NCBI RefSeq assembly: GCF_050947875.1
Contig: NC_134571.1
Location: forward strand, 230,836,024 to 230,900,023
Reading direction: 5' to 3'
DNA: 64,000 bases
From: Dermacentor variabilis
Lineage: Eukaryota > Arthropoda > Arachnida > Ixodida > Ixodidae
In this document: positions 1-9,944 of the stretch, piece by piece
Position numbering within the stretch: the stretch's first letter is position 1
How the letters are laid out: each line of letters starts with the position of its first letter
The notes under the pieces: generated by a model
What the model saw: the letters and a program-made list of their open reading frames with translations, nothing else
Database searches by the model: none
What the model was told of the DNA's origin: nothing
Position numbers and translations under genes: made by a program

Positions 1-2
1 AC

Positions 3-236
3 GAGTTCACCAGTCGAAGGCAGTTCGAGGGAGAAGGATTCCTGGAATTCGTGACCGCGCTGAAGGAGAAGGCAGTACAGTGCAACTTCGGCACAACCTA
101 CAATGAGCGCGTCCGAGACCAAATAATACATGGGGTAGCGAACGTCAGCGTTCGCGAAAAGTTATTAGCTCATGGCGAAACCCTGTCCCTGGACAAGGCA
201 GAAGAAATTGGACGCTCTTTAGAAGCCTTGCATTGA
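3..236 (+). pseudogene. Gypsy gag C-terminal fragment
   Basis: The reading frame is open from the left window edge to a stop at 234-236, so the visible Met at 51 is internal. The residues around VRDQIIHGVANVSVREKLL match the conserved end of the retrotransposon gag domain, where a DRIVxGVxDxxVRExLL-like helix is followed by a leucine-rich LDKAEEIGRSLE segment. This protein packages element RNA in the cytoplasm. The frame stops where the nucleocapsid linker would follow, and coding resemblance resumes in another frame, so this copy is broken. Confidence 0.75.
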
Positions 237-261
237 GCGAACCGCGCGTTCGGCTCCGAAA

Positions 262-645
262 ATGTACGAAGAATCGAGGCATCTCAACTTGGCATTCCGT
301 CGACGGACCAAGATGACAGACTTCTTCCGGGAAGCCGCCAAGAGGGCCGACTTCTTCCAAGAAGCCGCCAAGAGGGCCAATTTCTTCCGAGAAGCCGCCA
401 AGATGGTCGACATTTCGCACATGGCTCCTCCGGCAACCGTGGTGCATGCGATCGGTGTGGCAGCAGGAACCATATCGTGTCTTACAGGAATTGTCCAGCA
501 AGAAATCGGCGATGCAACGCCTGCCACACGTTGGGCCATTTCGCTTCGGTATGTCGAAAGACCCAAACAGCGGTGCAACACGTCTCTTCCGCAGAGATGC
601 TGTCTTCGTCAACTTCCGCAGGGCAGCCGTCTGCGTCTGTCTTGA
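262..645 (+). pseudogene. gag linker with 33-bp coding repeats
   Basis: This 127-codon frame contains three nearly identical 33-bp units at about 319-351, 352-384 and 385-414. Each encodes an 11-residue alternation of DFF, RE/QE and AAKRA, and the predicted stretch is helical and highly charged. It sits exactly between the gag domain and the zinc knuckles, so it is probably an expanded linker of the same gag. The frame does not continue into the zinc-knuckle frame without a shift. Confidence 0.5.
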
Positions 646-689
646 CGGTAAGCGCTTTTGAAACAAAAAAGATTTGGAAGTTCTGGTAG
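447..689 (+). pseudogene. Gypsy nucleocapsid zinc knuckles
   Basis: In the frame starting at the TGC at 447 there are two CCHC-type knuckles. The first is CDRCGSRNH followed by a slightly long spacing to Cys; the second, CNACHTLGHFASVC, has the standard C-x2-C-x4-H-x4-C spacing. These bind packaged RNA in retroelement Gag. The frame stops at 687-689 just after the protease ORF opens in another frame at 674, a normal gag/pol layout for Gypsy elements, although here both sides are damaged. Confidence 0.75.
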
Positions 690-1648
690 TAGTTAACGGC
701 GTCTCCATGCGACTGCTGGTGGATATGGGAGCGTCTGTGTCATTCATGACGGCCGAAGATTTTAGAAATCACTTTGGTCGACAGCACAGGCTGTCACAAA
801 CAACAGTGGACTTGAGAAATTTCTCCAAGCAACGCATCGACATTCAAGGCCTGTTTCAAGCCACTGTCCAGTTTTTCCAAAGGTCATGCTCCGTCACGTT
901 CCACGTAACGACTACAGGAACATCACTGCTGCGTTTAGACGCCATCCAACGCTTGGGCATAAAGATCGACGGGACGTCGCTGACATGTCGTCTACCTTCG
1001 CTTCCTCCAGTACAGAGCCCCACAGGTGTGCCTCCGGGTTTTGATCACCACTTCAGTGACGAGTTGGGTCTCGTCAACAACTTTGTGCACCGAATTCATC
1101 GGCAGCAAGATGCGAAACCAGTATCTTCAAAGTTGCGCCGACTACCCCTGACTCTCCGTGACCAGGGCACAAATGAATTGCGACGTCTCGAGGACTGCGA
1201 CGTCATTGAGCACGTCGAGGCTTCTGAGTGGGTGTCTCCACTCGTGGTGGTGCACAAGAAGGATGGAACCATGTGGCTTTGTGTAGATCTGCGGGAACAG
1301 GACAGTCTTGTGCCTCAAGTTCAAGAAAGAGTCTTGCAGAAACAGTGGCAGGCTAAACAGTATGTAGACAAACGTAGAGGTGCTCAGGCAACTTGTGTCA
1401 AGGTGGGAGACACCGTCAGAATTAGATTTAACAGGAAAGGATTTTTTAAGTACAGTAAACCTCGTACAGTTAAAGCCCAGGTAGGACCATCTATTTTTGT
1501 ACTCAGTGATGGGACGACGTGGCATGTGTCTAAGTTAACCCTAGTGATGAAGGATCCAGCAGGTAGTATACATTGTGTACAAGTGATGGAGACTTTTTGT
1601 ACTCATATTCAAATCTGGATAGTCATTCCGATGACTCGTCTGTCGTGA
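674..1648 (+). pseudogene. Fused Gypsy protease / RT stub / integrase C-terminus
   Basis: Residues 1-110 are an aspartic protease fold with the active-site triad changed to DMGAS (normally D-T/S-G) at about residue 18. Residues 120-215 are the linker and the first part of RT, ending after VVHKKDGT and LCVDLRE, the first conserved RT motifs. From about residue 217 (near position 1320) the protein jumps directly to integrase C-terminal sequence (QAKQYVDKRR, then VGDTVRIRF, then a chromodomain-like FVLSDGTTWHVSKL region). The junction keeps the frame, so 324 codons are open. With no RT active site, RNase H or integrase DDE residues, it cannot act as a polymerase. No RNA evidence is available. 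Confidence 0.75.
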
Positions 1649-1986
1649 CAGCGTCTTCTCATAGTTATAAGCATCAGCTAAGTAGTTCGTCTGACTGTAT
1701 AACTTCCGAGTCTGCACAGTCAGCAGTCGTCTCTGATTCCGTGGGGGAATCGGTTGCCTCCCAGGACTTGTTGGGACTTCGAGAGGAGCTTCCTGGGCAA
1801 CCCTCTCCAGCTTTGAGCGACACCCACATTCAATTGTCCAACCAGGGGGAGGGAAATAGTAGTGGGACGACTGGGTCTTCAAAGTCGACTGATATGCGTT
1901 GCAACCCCCAAAGTTCCTCTGAGGTACGCACACGTGCTCATCGTGACAGAAAACGGCCTCCGTGGCTCGATGATTTTGTTTCTTGA
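1573..1986 (+). pseudogene. Gypsy Pol C-terminal tail
   Basis: This is a serine-rich, low-complexity frame ending in RTRAHRDRKRPPWLDDFVS and a stop. Such R-x-R-x-RKPPxWLxDYV-like endings are typical of the last residues of Gypsy polyproteins in arthropods. It overlaps the preceding ORF by about 75 bases in a different frame, so one frameshift separates tail from integrase C-terminus. Confidence 0.6.
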
Positions 1987-2367
1987 GTGTAGAGCGTATT
2001 CCAGTCTTCGAAATGCCACAGCTAGGGGCCTTGCTGTGACATTTAGGAGACAGTTCACATGTTTCATTAACACAGGTATAAAATGTGTTCCTTGTTGCGG
2101 TGCAGTGAGTCTTGTGCCGTGTTCCTTGTCGGATCTTGTTTTGAGTGACTGCCTGCGTTTTGGTGCCCAAGACTGGTGCGCGTGTGTGTGAACTTAGGCG
2201 GGGACGGACTGAATTTGTTGTGGACTTAAGTGTATATTACAGCTCTTTGTCAGCATAACCTATGGGCGTCGGCATTTAAACATGTCAAAGATACACTTGT
2301 GCGAACTAAGCCCATATATTTAGCAAATAATCATAGCAAGTATTTTAGTTTGTTCCAGCTGACTCAC

Positions 2368-2764
2368 CCTTGCGGTGGGTCCAGCACAATGGCTCGAGGC
2401 TCGGCGAGGCCCTCGGCAATGAGGACCTTGCGGGCTGTGCCGTTGAGTCGGGCCACCTCAATTCGGTCGGTACCCGTGTCCGTCCAGTACAGGTTGCGTG
2501 CCACTACATCCACAGCCAGGCCGTCGGGGTGCTGCACCTCCAGCGTAACAACAGCCTCCTGGCCCGTGCCATTGAGAAATGCCCGCTGGATCAGACAGAG
2601 CTCGTCATCTGTCCAGTATACACGGCCTTCCACAGGGTCATAATCCAGTGCAATCGCATGTTTCAGGCCTCGCAGAGGCAACACCACATCTGTGTAGTCC
2701 AGTGTGTCCAGCGAGATGCGCCGCAAATCCTTGCGACGCGCCAGAAGTAGGATCTGTTCTGCAC
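2368..2764 (-). CDS. LRP6: LRP5/6/arrow exon: start of second beta-propeller
   Basis: The acceptor is CTCCACTGCAG before 2764 and the donor is GG|GTGAGT after 2368, giving a 397-base exon entered in phase 1 and left in phase 2. It encodes an [16 protein letters not shown] opening, then YWTD-type blades RVYWTDDE and [14 protein letters not shown], a HPDGLAVD turn and an EPRAIVLDP segment. These closely match the start of LRP5/LRP6 propeller 2, and the match is much closer than to other LDL-receptor relatives. Two NGT sequons are visible. The split Gly codon is completed by the previous exon (9047). The product would be extracellular in a single-pass receptor. Confidence 0.9.
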
Positions 2765-2830
2765 CTGCAGTGGAGACGGCTGTGGTCACTAGCTATAGAG
2801 GAAAGGGTTCACAAAAGGCAGGCAGGTTAA

Positions 2831-3447
2831 CCCTTACACTGGCACTCCCAAGTCATCTCGAGTTACACACACGCAACACCCTGCCATGTTTACTTGTGTT
2901 GCCTTTTCTAACTTCATCCCTGCCACTTCAGAGAAAACTTGTGTTAAAGAAAAAAAAAAACTCATGGCTATGTCGTGCCCTCTATCGAGAGGTCATATAA
3001 ACACATACAACTTGTAGGTTAAATTTTAGAACACAGATGGAACGCATGTTTCTAAATCTGTGTCGCTTCGTCTTGGTCTCAGCAGCGCAGCCATGGTGAG
3101 TCATAGTGCCACATGCATCCGCGCTTTGAAACACGAAGAAATTCAGGAACTGTTGATGAATTTGAATTCAGATGTAATTGACAACTAGGAAGCAGCTATG
3201 CTAAACGGCTTGTCGAGCGAAGACAGCGACGAAGAGCCCCTGCCGCCTAGGAATCTATGCAAGGGGAAGCTCAGCGACTTTCTGCTAAAAGAAGAGAGAA
3301 TTCAAGCCTTAGAAGCATGCTTTCAACCCACCTACTTTAGAAATCTGCAATGGCATCACAGCGGTGGCCAGTGAGCTCGAGGTTTTTGAGAGTTTGTTTA
3401 CGCTGGTAGGGAGTGAGGAGAAATAAAAGAACTCGGCAGTGAAAGGG
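2831..3447. mobile_element. piggyBac-like non-autonomous element
   Basis: The element is flanked on both sides by TTAA (2827-2830 and 3448-3451). It has inverted termini reading CCCTTACACTGGC and, on the complement of the right end, CCCTTTCACTGCC. TTAA target duplication and CCC-starting termini are the hallmark of piggyBac transposons. At 617 bp it is too short for a transposase but keeps a fragment resembling its acidic N-terminus. It lies 66 bp upstream of an LRP6 exon, in the intron. Confidence 0.75.
3198..3374 (+). pseudogene. piggyBac-like transposase N-terminal fragment
   Basis: From the ATG at 3198 an open stretch of about 58 codons begins MLNGLSSEDSDEEPLPPR and ends at a TGA at 3372. 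The Ser/Glu/Asp-rich opening resembles the acidic N-terminal tails of piggyBac transposases. The call depends mainly on the enclosing TTAA-flanked element; the protein match alone is weak. All catalytic sequence is missing. Confidence 0.4.
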
Positions 3448-4449
3448 TTAAGGGGTGACGCGGCTTTTGCAGCGTGAGAAATGGCCAGAAAATCAATATT
3501 TTGAAAATCCCACTTTCAATTTCTAGAACTTTTTTTAGATCAGATTCCAAATATCTTCCCTCAAAACCACAAAAATTTGTTGTATTAGACAAGGTGGCAA
3601 AAATTGCACGACGATAACAAAAAACTGTTTTTCAAACCAATATCTCTGGAACGGCTTAACCAAGTGCCACCATCTTGGTCTCATTCAACAGTGAAATATT
3701 CCGTATTGAAATTTTCCGCTTCAGCTGTCTCCTCCATACAGAAGCAAGCGCACGAAAAGCAAATGACTGAAGGTCGTTGTGGAGCCATATTATGAGTCCA
3801 GCATGTTTCACTATTGGGCCAGTGCTAGCTCTGTAGGGACGCCATCTGGCCTTCACACCTTGCAAGCTCTCGACGTCTCGACCACAGTTGTCTCTACGAG
3901 TATGGGAACGAGCGCGACATGCACATCGCAGAAGCATGACAGATCCCCTGCTACTGAACATCTCAGACGCCGCGGCTAAGCAGTCCGACCATCAGCAATG
4001 TGGACTTCATGGCCAAGCACTCGGTGCTCAGAATCCTCAGACATGCGCATAAGCCTTTTCGAGCGTCGCTACTTCTGTCTTCACTTTGAGGGCCCCTCAA
4101 CATGGCGTTCGTGTTGTCCACTTCTCTACTGTCCTGTCTCCATGCCTCACCTCTTTTTTGCATAATGAATCCTTACCAACTAGCTCAGCTTTCTGTCGTT
4201 CTAAGCACATAGCAACTTTTGGTCATGTGCTGGGAGTCGTTACATGTCGTCTAGGCAGCGTTCTACCGCAAGACTTTTCAAATTGGTTCATTAATAGTTA
4301 AAATAAAAATATTTCATTGCCGCGAACATGCGATTTCATGAGTCGAGTGTCAGTGCCAGCAAAGACCCTTTTTCCACTTGCTCCGTCAAGCCTCCACACG
4401 CAAAATTCCTTCCCTGCGTTCCAATGTGCGTTGAATGGCCACGCGTCAT

Positions 4450-5379
4450 CTATGAGCCATTGTAAGATACCACTATATTCCCAGAGTTCACAAGTTTCAA
4501 GTCATTATACAATAACTTCACTGATAGCGCACACACGCCCATCAGCTTTTGGGCAGCAGACGACGACGCCAGCGCCAGCTTCTGCTTGAAATAGCCTTGC
4601 CACGTTTTGTTATGAAGGCCACAGTGTGAGATATTCATTGCAGCAAAAACGTTGCTCATCACTGTTTGTCGATTTCCAGTGCTAATCATCGCACGAGCGG
4701 CGAGAATGTTCACTACTAAGGGGTTGACCGTTTTGCTGTTTTTCACACGCAGTGAGCTCCACTCGCAAACATCACCACAGTTTTCACAAATGGCAAGAAG
4801 TCTGACGGCAAGGCCGTATTCTCGCTCCTCTAAATCAAAAGTCACGCAGCCACCACAGAGACTACACTTACCGCGATTCTTGTTGAAAGACGCTAAACAT
4901 TGTCTTCATGAGCTACTACTTCTTGATCACCAGACAAAAAACAAATCATGCATGATTTTGAGTGGACGCGAGACCAAAGCGCTTATGGCTTCTGCACTGA
5001 TAACATAAAAGCGTGACCCCATCTCCGCCGGCCCGTCCACACCGTCGTTGAGGCTCGTACACATGTCCAATTTCCACTTTGTTGCGAAAGTTCCCGCCAG
5101 TTGTTGGAGGTTTTCCCTGGCTTCTTTCTGAAATTCCACTCGCTGCACCACCTTTGTGTCATGCCAAACGCTGCACCTGCGATCAGCATTGGCCGGCGAC
5201 ATCGTTAGGCCTAGCTCGCTCTCACCAGGTCCGCTACATCTCGCGTCGCAGCCGTCACTTGTGTGGTCGTCGCTGTGTTTTTTTGCAGGGTCGGAGCACT
5301 TTTCGAAGTTATTGCGTGCTTGCTTTCTTTTCTTGCCAAACTTGTTTCGAGTGGCAAACTCCCGACATTCTGACATCAC
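4450..5379 (-). pseudogene. Mutator-like transposase, N-terminal part, broken
   Basis: Two minus-strand frames, 5379-4927 and 4845-4450, are consecutive parts of one protein. The first starts MMSECREFATRNKFGKKRK and holds a basic N-terminus. The second contains a CENCGD zinc-binding pair, a predicted helical region with LAARAMISTG, and ends at NIVVSYNGS. In animal Mutator-like transposases the equivalent position reads SxDGSW, the first acidic catalytic block; here the Asp is replaced by Asn (YNGS). A KCSLCGG segment just before 4845 is in yet another frame. The catalytic domain C-terminal to this point is missing. Assignment is from remembered family resemblance. Confidence 0.5.
4877..4965 (-). 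repeat. Inverted-repeat arm, pairs with 6271-6358
   Basis: The complement of this stretch is nearly identical over about 88 bases to 6271-6358. It overlaps the end of the first Mutator-like transposase frame, so a piece of that element lies in opposite orientation 1.3 kb away. Confidence 0.8.
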
Positions 5380-6270
5380 TACACACTACGCTAGCGGCTT
5401 TCAAAATAGCGTCATGGTTCGCTTTTCAAGCGTGTCCGCGCACCGTAGCCGATGACGCCAGCCGCCTCGGCCAATCGCAGGACTTTATTTAGTCATCTGC
5501 ACTGAATGGGCGAATGGGGCCACACGCTGGAACTTTCTTTCAGTGCGGTATTTCTAAATAGCGAATAGGGGGACAAACAAAAATGTGGCGGGAAATTGAA
5601 GAAGAGAAGTAGTTCTCTGAGACGCGACCAAGATGGCCGCAACAGCATAGGTCGTTCAGCAGCAGCGGCGTGGCATGAAAAAGGCGCCTTTTTATGTTTC
5701 TTTCTGTCAAAATATAGCTCGCCGCGGTTACATCGATTTATAATGCGGCTAAAATATTGATCCACGACGCGGGAAAGTTGGTCAGAACAAGCGGCAGTGT
5801 TTGTATATTATGAAGACACCACTTACAAGAAACCAATTTTTTCATGATTTTTTTGTCTCTAAGACCTGTGTTGTCCCCCTTAAGTGATTTTTGGAGAGCG
5901 GCGAGCTTTTAGTATACAGTATATATAGGATATAGATATAGGATATAAGTATGTAGGATTGTCCCGAGACCACCAGAGCAGTTTGAATTATCCGTCAATT
6001 CGAATGAGTTAATCTTGAATTATCGTGATTTTACTGTAAAAGTTGACACATCTTCGTGATAAAAGCATGCTGAGGTTGCTCCTCATCTTATATAGCAATC
6101 TTTAGCATAATGTGGGCTGACATCTGGCAACCTAAGGTGTGCATGTTGGCAGACGCATCACGGAAGTCGTATCCATATAGAAATGTGACTGCTGGCATGC
6201 TTTTTCTTCTCTTTCTTGTTTTTTTTTTTGTTATTGCTGTTGCTGCTGCGTCTTTTCGTCGTCACCTTTT

Positions 6271-6358
6271 CCGCTCAAACTCATGCATGATTTGTTTTTT
6301 GTCTGGTGATCAAGAAGTAGTAGCACATGAAGACAATGTTTAGCGTCTTTCAAGAAGA
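6271..6358 (+). repeat. Inverted copy of Mutator-like fragment
   Basis: Near-perfect inverted copy of 4877-4965 (only a few mismatches by eye). Around it, 5884-6270 and 6359-7549 show no confident gene. That stretch holds AT-rich sequence, a poly-A run at 6432 and a short segment at 6889-7000 that looks repetitive but was not assigned. Confidence 0.75.
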
Positions 6359-7550
6359 ACGTTATAGACTTATCCAAAGCGAATGAGAACATGGCTGTTC
6401 AGCCATGTTGCCATCAAATTTGGCATTTCTGAAAAAAAAAAAAGTGACATTGGCTGGCATTCCATATAGAATGCTGTTTCGTGGACTTCGTGAAGTGCAC
6501 AGAGCTCAAAGATGACACTTGCAGATGTTGCGCAAGAGCTTCATGCGCGCTCACTACTGGTGACACTGCAGTGAATTTGTTCCAAAGCTGCAGCACGGTT
6601 GTGAAAATAAATGCGTTTTGGCATTTTTTTAAATTTCTTTTTCACTGAAAAGGTGAGGGGTCAACCCATATTCAGTTTACACAGTAGAAACGTGTTAGAA
6701 CAGAGTAAATACCACACTTTCTTCCGTGGAGTTTTCAGTAGCTTTGATCTTGCATATGTTATGTGTGCCAGTATATTGAATACACACTCTAGACAGGGTT
6801 GAATTTGTACTTAACTCCGGTGGCTTCCTGGAATAAAATTAGTGCGAGCTTCGCACTTTCCTGTGTCCTTGCACCACGCATCCTTCTTAAAGGGACATTA
6901 AAGGCAAATATTAACCATTTCCGGGTCAATGACGTAAATATACAGCCCCGCCAACAAGTCCAAAAGGGCCGATGCCATATATTTACGGCACCATCTGTGC
7001 GTTTAAAATTTTGCCAATTTCCTAACTTTTTCTTTCCTGGCATGTGCTGCCAATATTTGGCAATACAAGAAATTATTTTCTCGTGCCTCCCTCCCTTGGT
7101 TTTCATTGCATGGTTTGTTTGCTACGGCGCGTCTACATACTACCGCTCGTGCATCGGTGCGTGCGCGCGGGCGGGCTGCGGTCAGTTTCAGTTTTGTTCC
7201 ACGGGCAGTTTGGGCTTCTTGCGCTTGCCAAACTGATGTCTAGCTCGTTACTAATTGCTCAAGGAGCGACCGCCTGTTACTCACTTGTTTGTTTCTCATC
7301 ACAGGGGTGCGGATACCAAGGATGCCACCGCACATGCATTTCCTTGGGGGGGGGGGAGACTCGCGACAACCATTTGCCTCTGGTTGGCGATAAGATGAAA
7401 ATTAGCGGAAGTCTGTCACACATTTCGCTTTTTTGACACGCAAACAACCACACAGCTTTCTTGAGTGCGCTCACCTGCAAAGTTCGATTACACTATGGAC
7501 GTATATATTGTTGCAGGAAGAAAGCAGGCCCACGAGTAAAATAATGCATA

Positions 7551-8570
7551 CAGTCAAACCCGGCTATATCAAACTCACAAAAGAATGCCTATGAGTTCAA
7601 TATAGAGCATAATTCGATATAAGCCTGCTAAATAATTGGATGTCATAAAAGCACACACCATTTATAAAACCACTTTATTGATGAAACTAGCCTAGTTTTA
7701 CATGTAATAGTCCTGCATTTTCTTCTACTAGGGCAATTTCGCTGCCAGTGATGCACGCACTTCTTCACATTTTCTAAGGAGTCGGAGCAGCTGAGGCTGC
7801 AACCTTCCACATTCGCGCAGAAAAACCGGACCAGTGCGAGTGCACTAATCACCTCGGAGGACGTCGGCAAAGGACCGTCGTTGCTTTCCTCATTGTGCCC
7901 ACTTTCACTTGTGCTCGGTACGATGTCGGCAATGTAGTCTCCATTTTCGGGCTCTAGCGTGGTTGCAACACCATCATCTGCATTCACAAACCCATCGACC
8001 GTTGATTCGTCAACGTCTTCCTGAAAGTCTGACAGCTAGCTCCAAAGTTCTGCAACACTGGCAACAGCTTCGTCACACTCATCAGGATGAATCACTTGTA
8101 CACGGCCGTGTGTACGCGTCGGCCGCCACGGACACCGGGTCGCGAGTTTGTCCACTTTTGCCCTAATCTCCCCGTTAGTTTTCAAGACCGTGCTAAGAGT
8201 GCTCCTCGGAATCTTGCACGCTGCAGGGCATCTCACTTCTCACCGTGTTCTACTCGATTTATGATTTTGAGCTTCACAGCAAAAGGCGAATTCTGCCTCT
8301 TCATCTAGGCAACACTGCGGGAGAAGGCCCACAAGGCGCAAGCATAATGAATCTGAAAAGCAGCAAGACAACTCGCACTTTCGCCATCTTGCACGACGAG
8401 GGCACAAGAGCCTCTGATTGGCTGCCTGAGCAAGCGCTGTGGGCGCATCACGATCATTTTTTGCAGGGGGGTGTCGATGGCTCATCCGAGGCAGCGCGGT
8501 CACGGTAGGGATAGCGGCTCGATGGAGCCCGATTCTATGTAAATGGGTTCGATATAGTCGGGTTCGGCTG
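7551..8570 (-). mobile_element. Tigger/pogo-type deletion derivative, 1020 bp
   Basis: Inverted termini are CAGTCAAACCCGGCTATATCAAAC on the left and, as complement, CAGCCGAACCCGACTATATCGAAC on the right. Both are flanked by TA (7549-7550 and 8571-8572), as expected for the Tc1/mariner/pogo superfamily. Inside, on the minus strand, only the two ends of a Tigger-like transposase remain. It sits in the intron between LRP6 exons at 2764 and 9047. Confidence 0.85.
7643..8400 (-). pseudogene. Tigger-like transposase ends, catalytic core deleted
   Basis: Near 8300-8100 the minus strand encodes pieces of the CENP-B-type helix-turn-helix in two frames: FAVKLKII, then IPRSTLSTVLKTNGEIR. This region binds the element termini. 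From about 8030 down to 7643 it encodes the acidic C-terminal tail: a DVDESTVDGF stretch, then a 114-codon frame with a leucine/valine-rich segment. A full transposase has about 500 residues; the DDE catalytic domain between these ends is absent. There are at least two frameshifts and a stop (TAG near 8037). It is inactive but could be mobilised in trans by a full-length relative. Confidence 0.7.
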
Positions 8571-8572
8571 TA

Positions 8573-9046
8573 TACATGCTTACTCAGTAAGCATGTAGCT
8601 TGCAACGTCACGGCTGGTGAGCATGCCAGTGTTACCTGACTGCTATGCCGTTTGAGTGTAATATAAAAAATTTGATTACAAATTACGTGCTAGCTCAAGT
8701 GCGCTGAAATTTGGCAATGCGTTCTTGAATGCACAACGATTACCTCGCACAATTCAGATTGTGATACGGCGTCACACCCCCTTTAAAGCCAAGCTACCGA
8801 GATAACCAATTTCCAACATAACGGAGCATCATGAAGCTCACTTTTCAGAACTAATCTGGACTGTCACCCTATTGTGCTGGGGCAGAAAGCAAGCCACAAA
8901 TGCATTACAAGTGTTCCATGAAAAGGGGTAAAGCATTTCCAACTGTGGTAACAAAGTGCCTGCTCTTGCCCTGCAAGCTTTTTCGTGACCAACTCGGGCA
9001 CCCTGCCCACGTAAGCAAGCATGTAAGCAAAGGTGCAAAGGCGCAC
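8573..9046. other. LRP6 intron, no feature seen
   Basis: Between the Tigger derivative and the EGF-module exon nothing was recognised beyond the normal donor GTGCGC at 9046-9041. Sequence composition resembles the other introns. Confidence 0.6.
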
Positions 9047-9181
9047 CTCTGGCACAGGTGCGCGAGTCGTTGAGCAGTCGCACCCCCGTCGGGCAGGCGC
9101 AGCTGTAGAAGGGGGCCTCAGAGGACACCAGGCACAGGTGCGAGCAGCCACCGTTGTTGTAGCTGCACTGGGAGCCCTCAC
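9047..9181 (-). CDS. LRP6: LRP5/6/arrow exon: EGF-like module after propeller 1
   Basis: The acceptor is CCCTTCTGCAG before 9181 and the donor is AGAG|GTGCGC after 9047; both ends are phase 1. The 135-base exon encodes a Cys-rich module with CSYNNGGCSHLCL, then FYSCACPTGV and RTCARG. It has six cysteines in the order and spacing of the LRP5/6 EGF-like domains that close each propeller. The short 61-base intron to exon 9243-9393 is unusual next to introns of 6 and 24 kb. One NDS sequon is present. Confidence 0.9.
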
Positions 9182-9242
9182 CTGCAGAAGGGTGGTGGCT
9201 CAGTGACACTGCCGCAGGGCACAGCAGTCGCCAACAACCTAC

Positions 9243-9393
9243 CCTTGGGCTGGCGCACAGGGCTGTAGGCCTGGATGTCCATGGGGTCCAGCTCCCCGAC
9301 AAGCACTGTGCGCTTCTGGCCACCTGTCAGCTTGGAACAAGACAGCACTGCCCGCAGCTGCCAGTCTGTCCAGTAGAGCGTGTCACCCACAAC
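9243..9393 (-). CDS. LRP6: LRP5/6/arrow exon: last YWTD blade of propeller 1
   Basis: The acceptor is GGCCCTGTGCAG before 9393 and the donor is AAGG|GTAGGT after 9243. The 151-base exon starts in phase 0 and ends in phase 1. It encodes a blade with DTLYWTDWQLRAVLSC, a tail ELDPMDIQAYSPVRQPKG and then joins the EGF exon. In the family, the strand ending in PMDIHAFSxxRQP closes the first propeller. The upstream exon (33106-33214) ends in ALT in phase 0, so ALT plus VVGDTLYWTDW reads through correctly. Confidence 0.9.
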
Positions 9394-9944
9394 CTGCACA
9401 GGGCCAATGCATTGCACAGCACGGTCAAAATTTGTTTTCTTGCCTAAAAGTGTTTTGACTAATGTTGATTCTCTTTTTGACTAATAATAAGTGCACTGCA
9501 GTTTATGTTTTTACTTAGACCACCTCACTATGCAATTCGTGATGAAATATGATGTACTACACTATATTTACTACTAAATAATCTTTTTGTCCATTTTTCT
9601 CCTTTAGCTAGCTGCAAAATGTTTTGACCGCTCATTTGCATTCTCTCCAAGAGAACTCTCATCCTTTCAGGCAAGCCCCTGTAGACAGTTCAAACATTTA
9701 CTAAGAATCCAAAAAGTTGTTACTTTTTTACTTGATTGTTGTGGCTAGAAACCAAGGTAAACACAAAGAAAATCACATAAAATGGTACAAGGCGTCATCT
9801 CAAAAACAATGTTTTATGAATAAAATGCGCAAAAATGACTATACCCTCCTTCACAACAGTCCCAAGAATGTGTTCTATATTTCTTTTAAGCCTTTCTCCA
9901 CGATAGACAAACCAAAAAAATGTATTATTAAGTTGCCTCATAGA
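9394..9944. other. Intron sequence, no feature seen
   Basis: AT-rich sequence at the 3' end of the 23.7-kb intron. No coding resemblance, repeat pair or element terminus was recognised here. Confidence 0.6.

Larger units (their letters stand above)
1..1990 (+). mobile_element. Ty3/Gypsy retrotransposon remnant, internally deleted
   Basis: Gag, zinc knuckles, protease, a stub of reverse transcriptase (RT), the integrase C-terminal region and a polyprotein tail occur in the normal Gypsy order within 2 kb, where an intact internal region would be roughly 4-5 kb. Most of RT, all of RNase H and the integrase core are missing. The 5' end lies outside the window. No LTR could be delimited after the tail; 1990-2360 shows no recognisable feature. 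It lies downstream of the last visible LRP5/6-type exon, on the opposite strand. Confidence 0.8.
3448..5883 (-). mobile_element. Mutator-like DNA transposon remnant
   Basis: The left end begins TTAAGGGGTGACGCGGC and the complement of the right end begins TTAAGGGGGACAACAC; they look like imperfect inverted termini. Between them lies a minus-strand transposase fragment resembling animal MULEs. The piggyBac-like element at 2831-3447 used the TTAA at the left terminus as its target. About 3800-4290 contains repeat sequence also found near 26180-26280, so the interior is composite. Limits are approximate. Confidence 0.5.

Noticed and set aside
145..747. 200-codon minus-strand ORF
   Set aside because: It is antisense to the Gypsy gag linker and zinc knuckles, and its repeats mirror the 33-bp coding repeats.
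2370..2830. Plus-strand ORFs of 83-137 codons
   Set aside because: They are shadows of the minus-strand LRP6 exon, which has clear YWTD motifs and splice sites.
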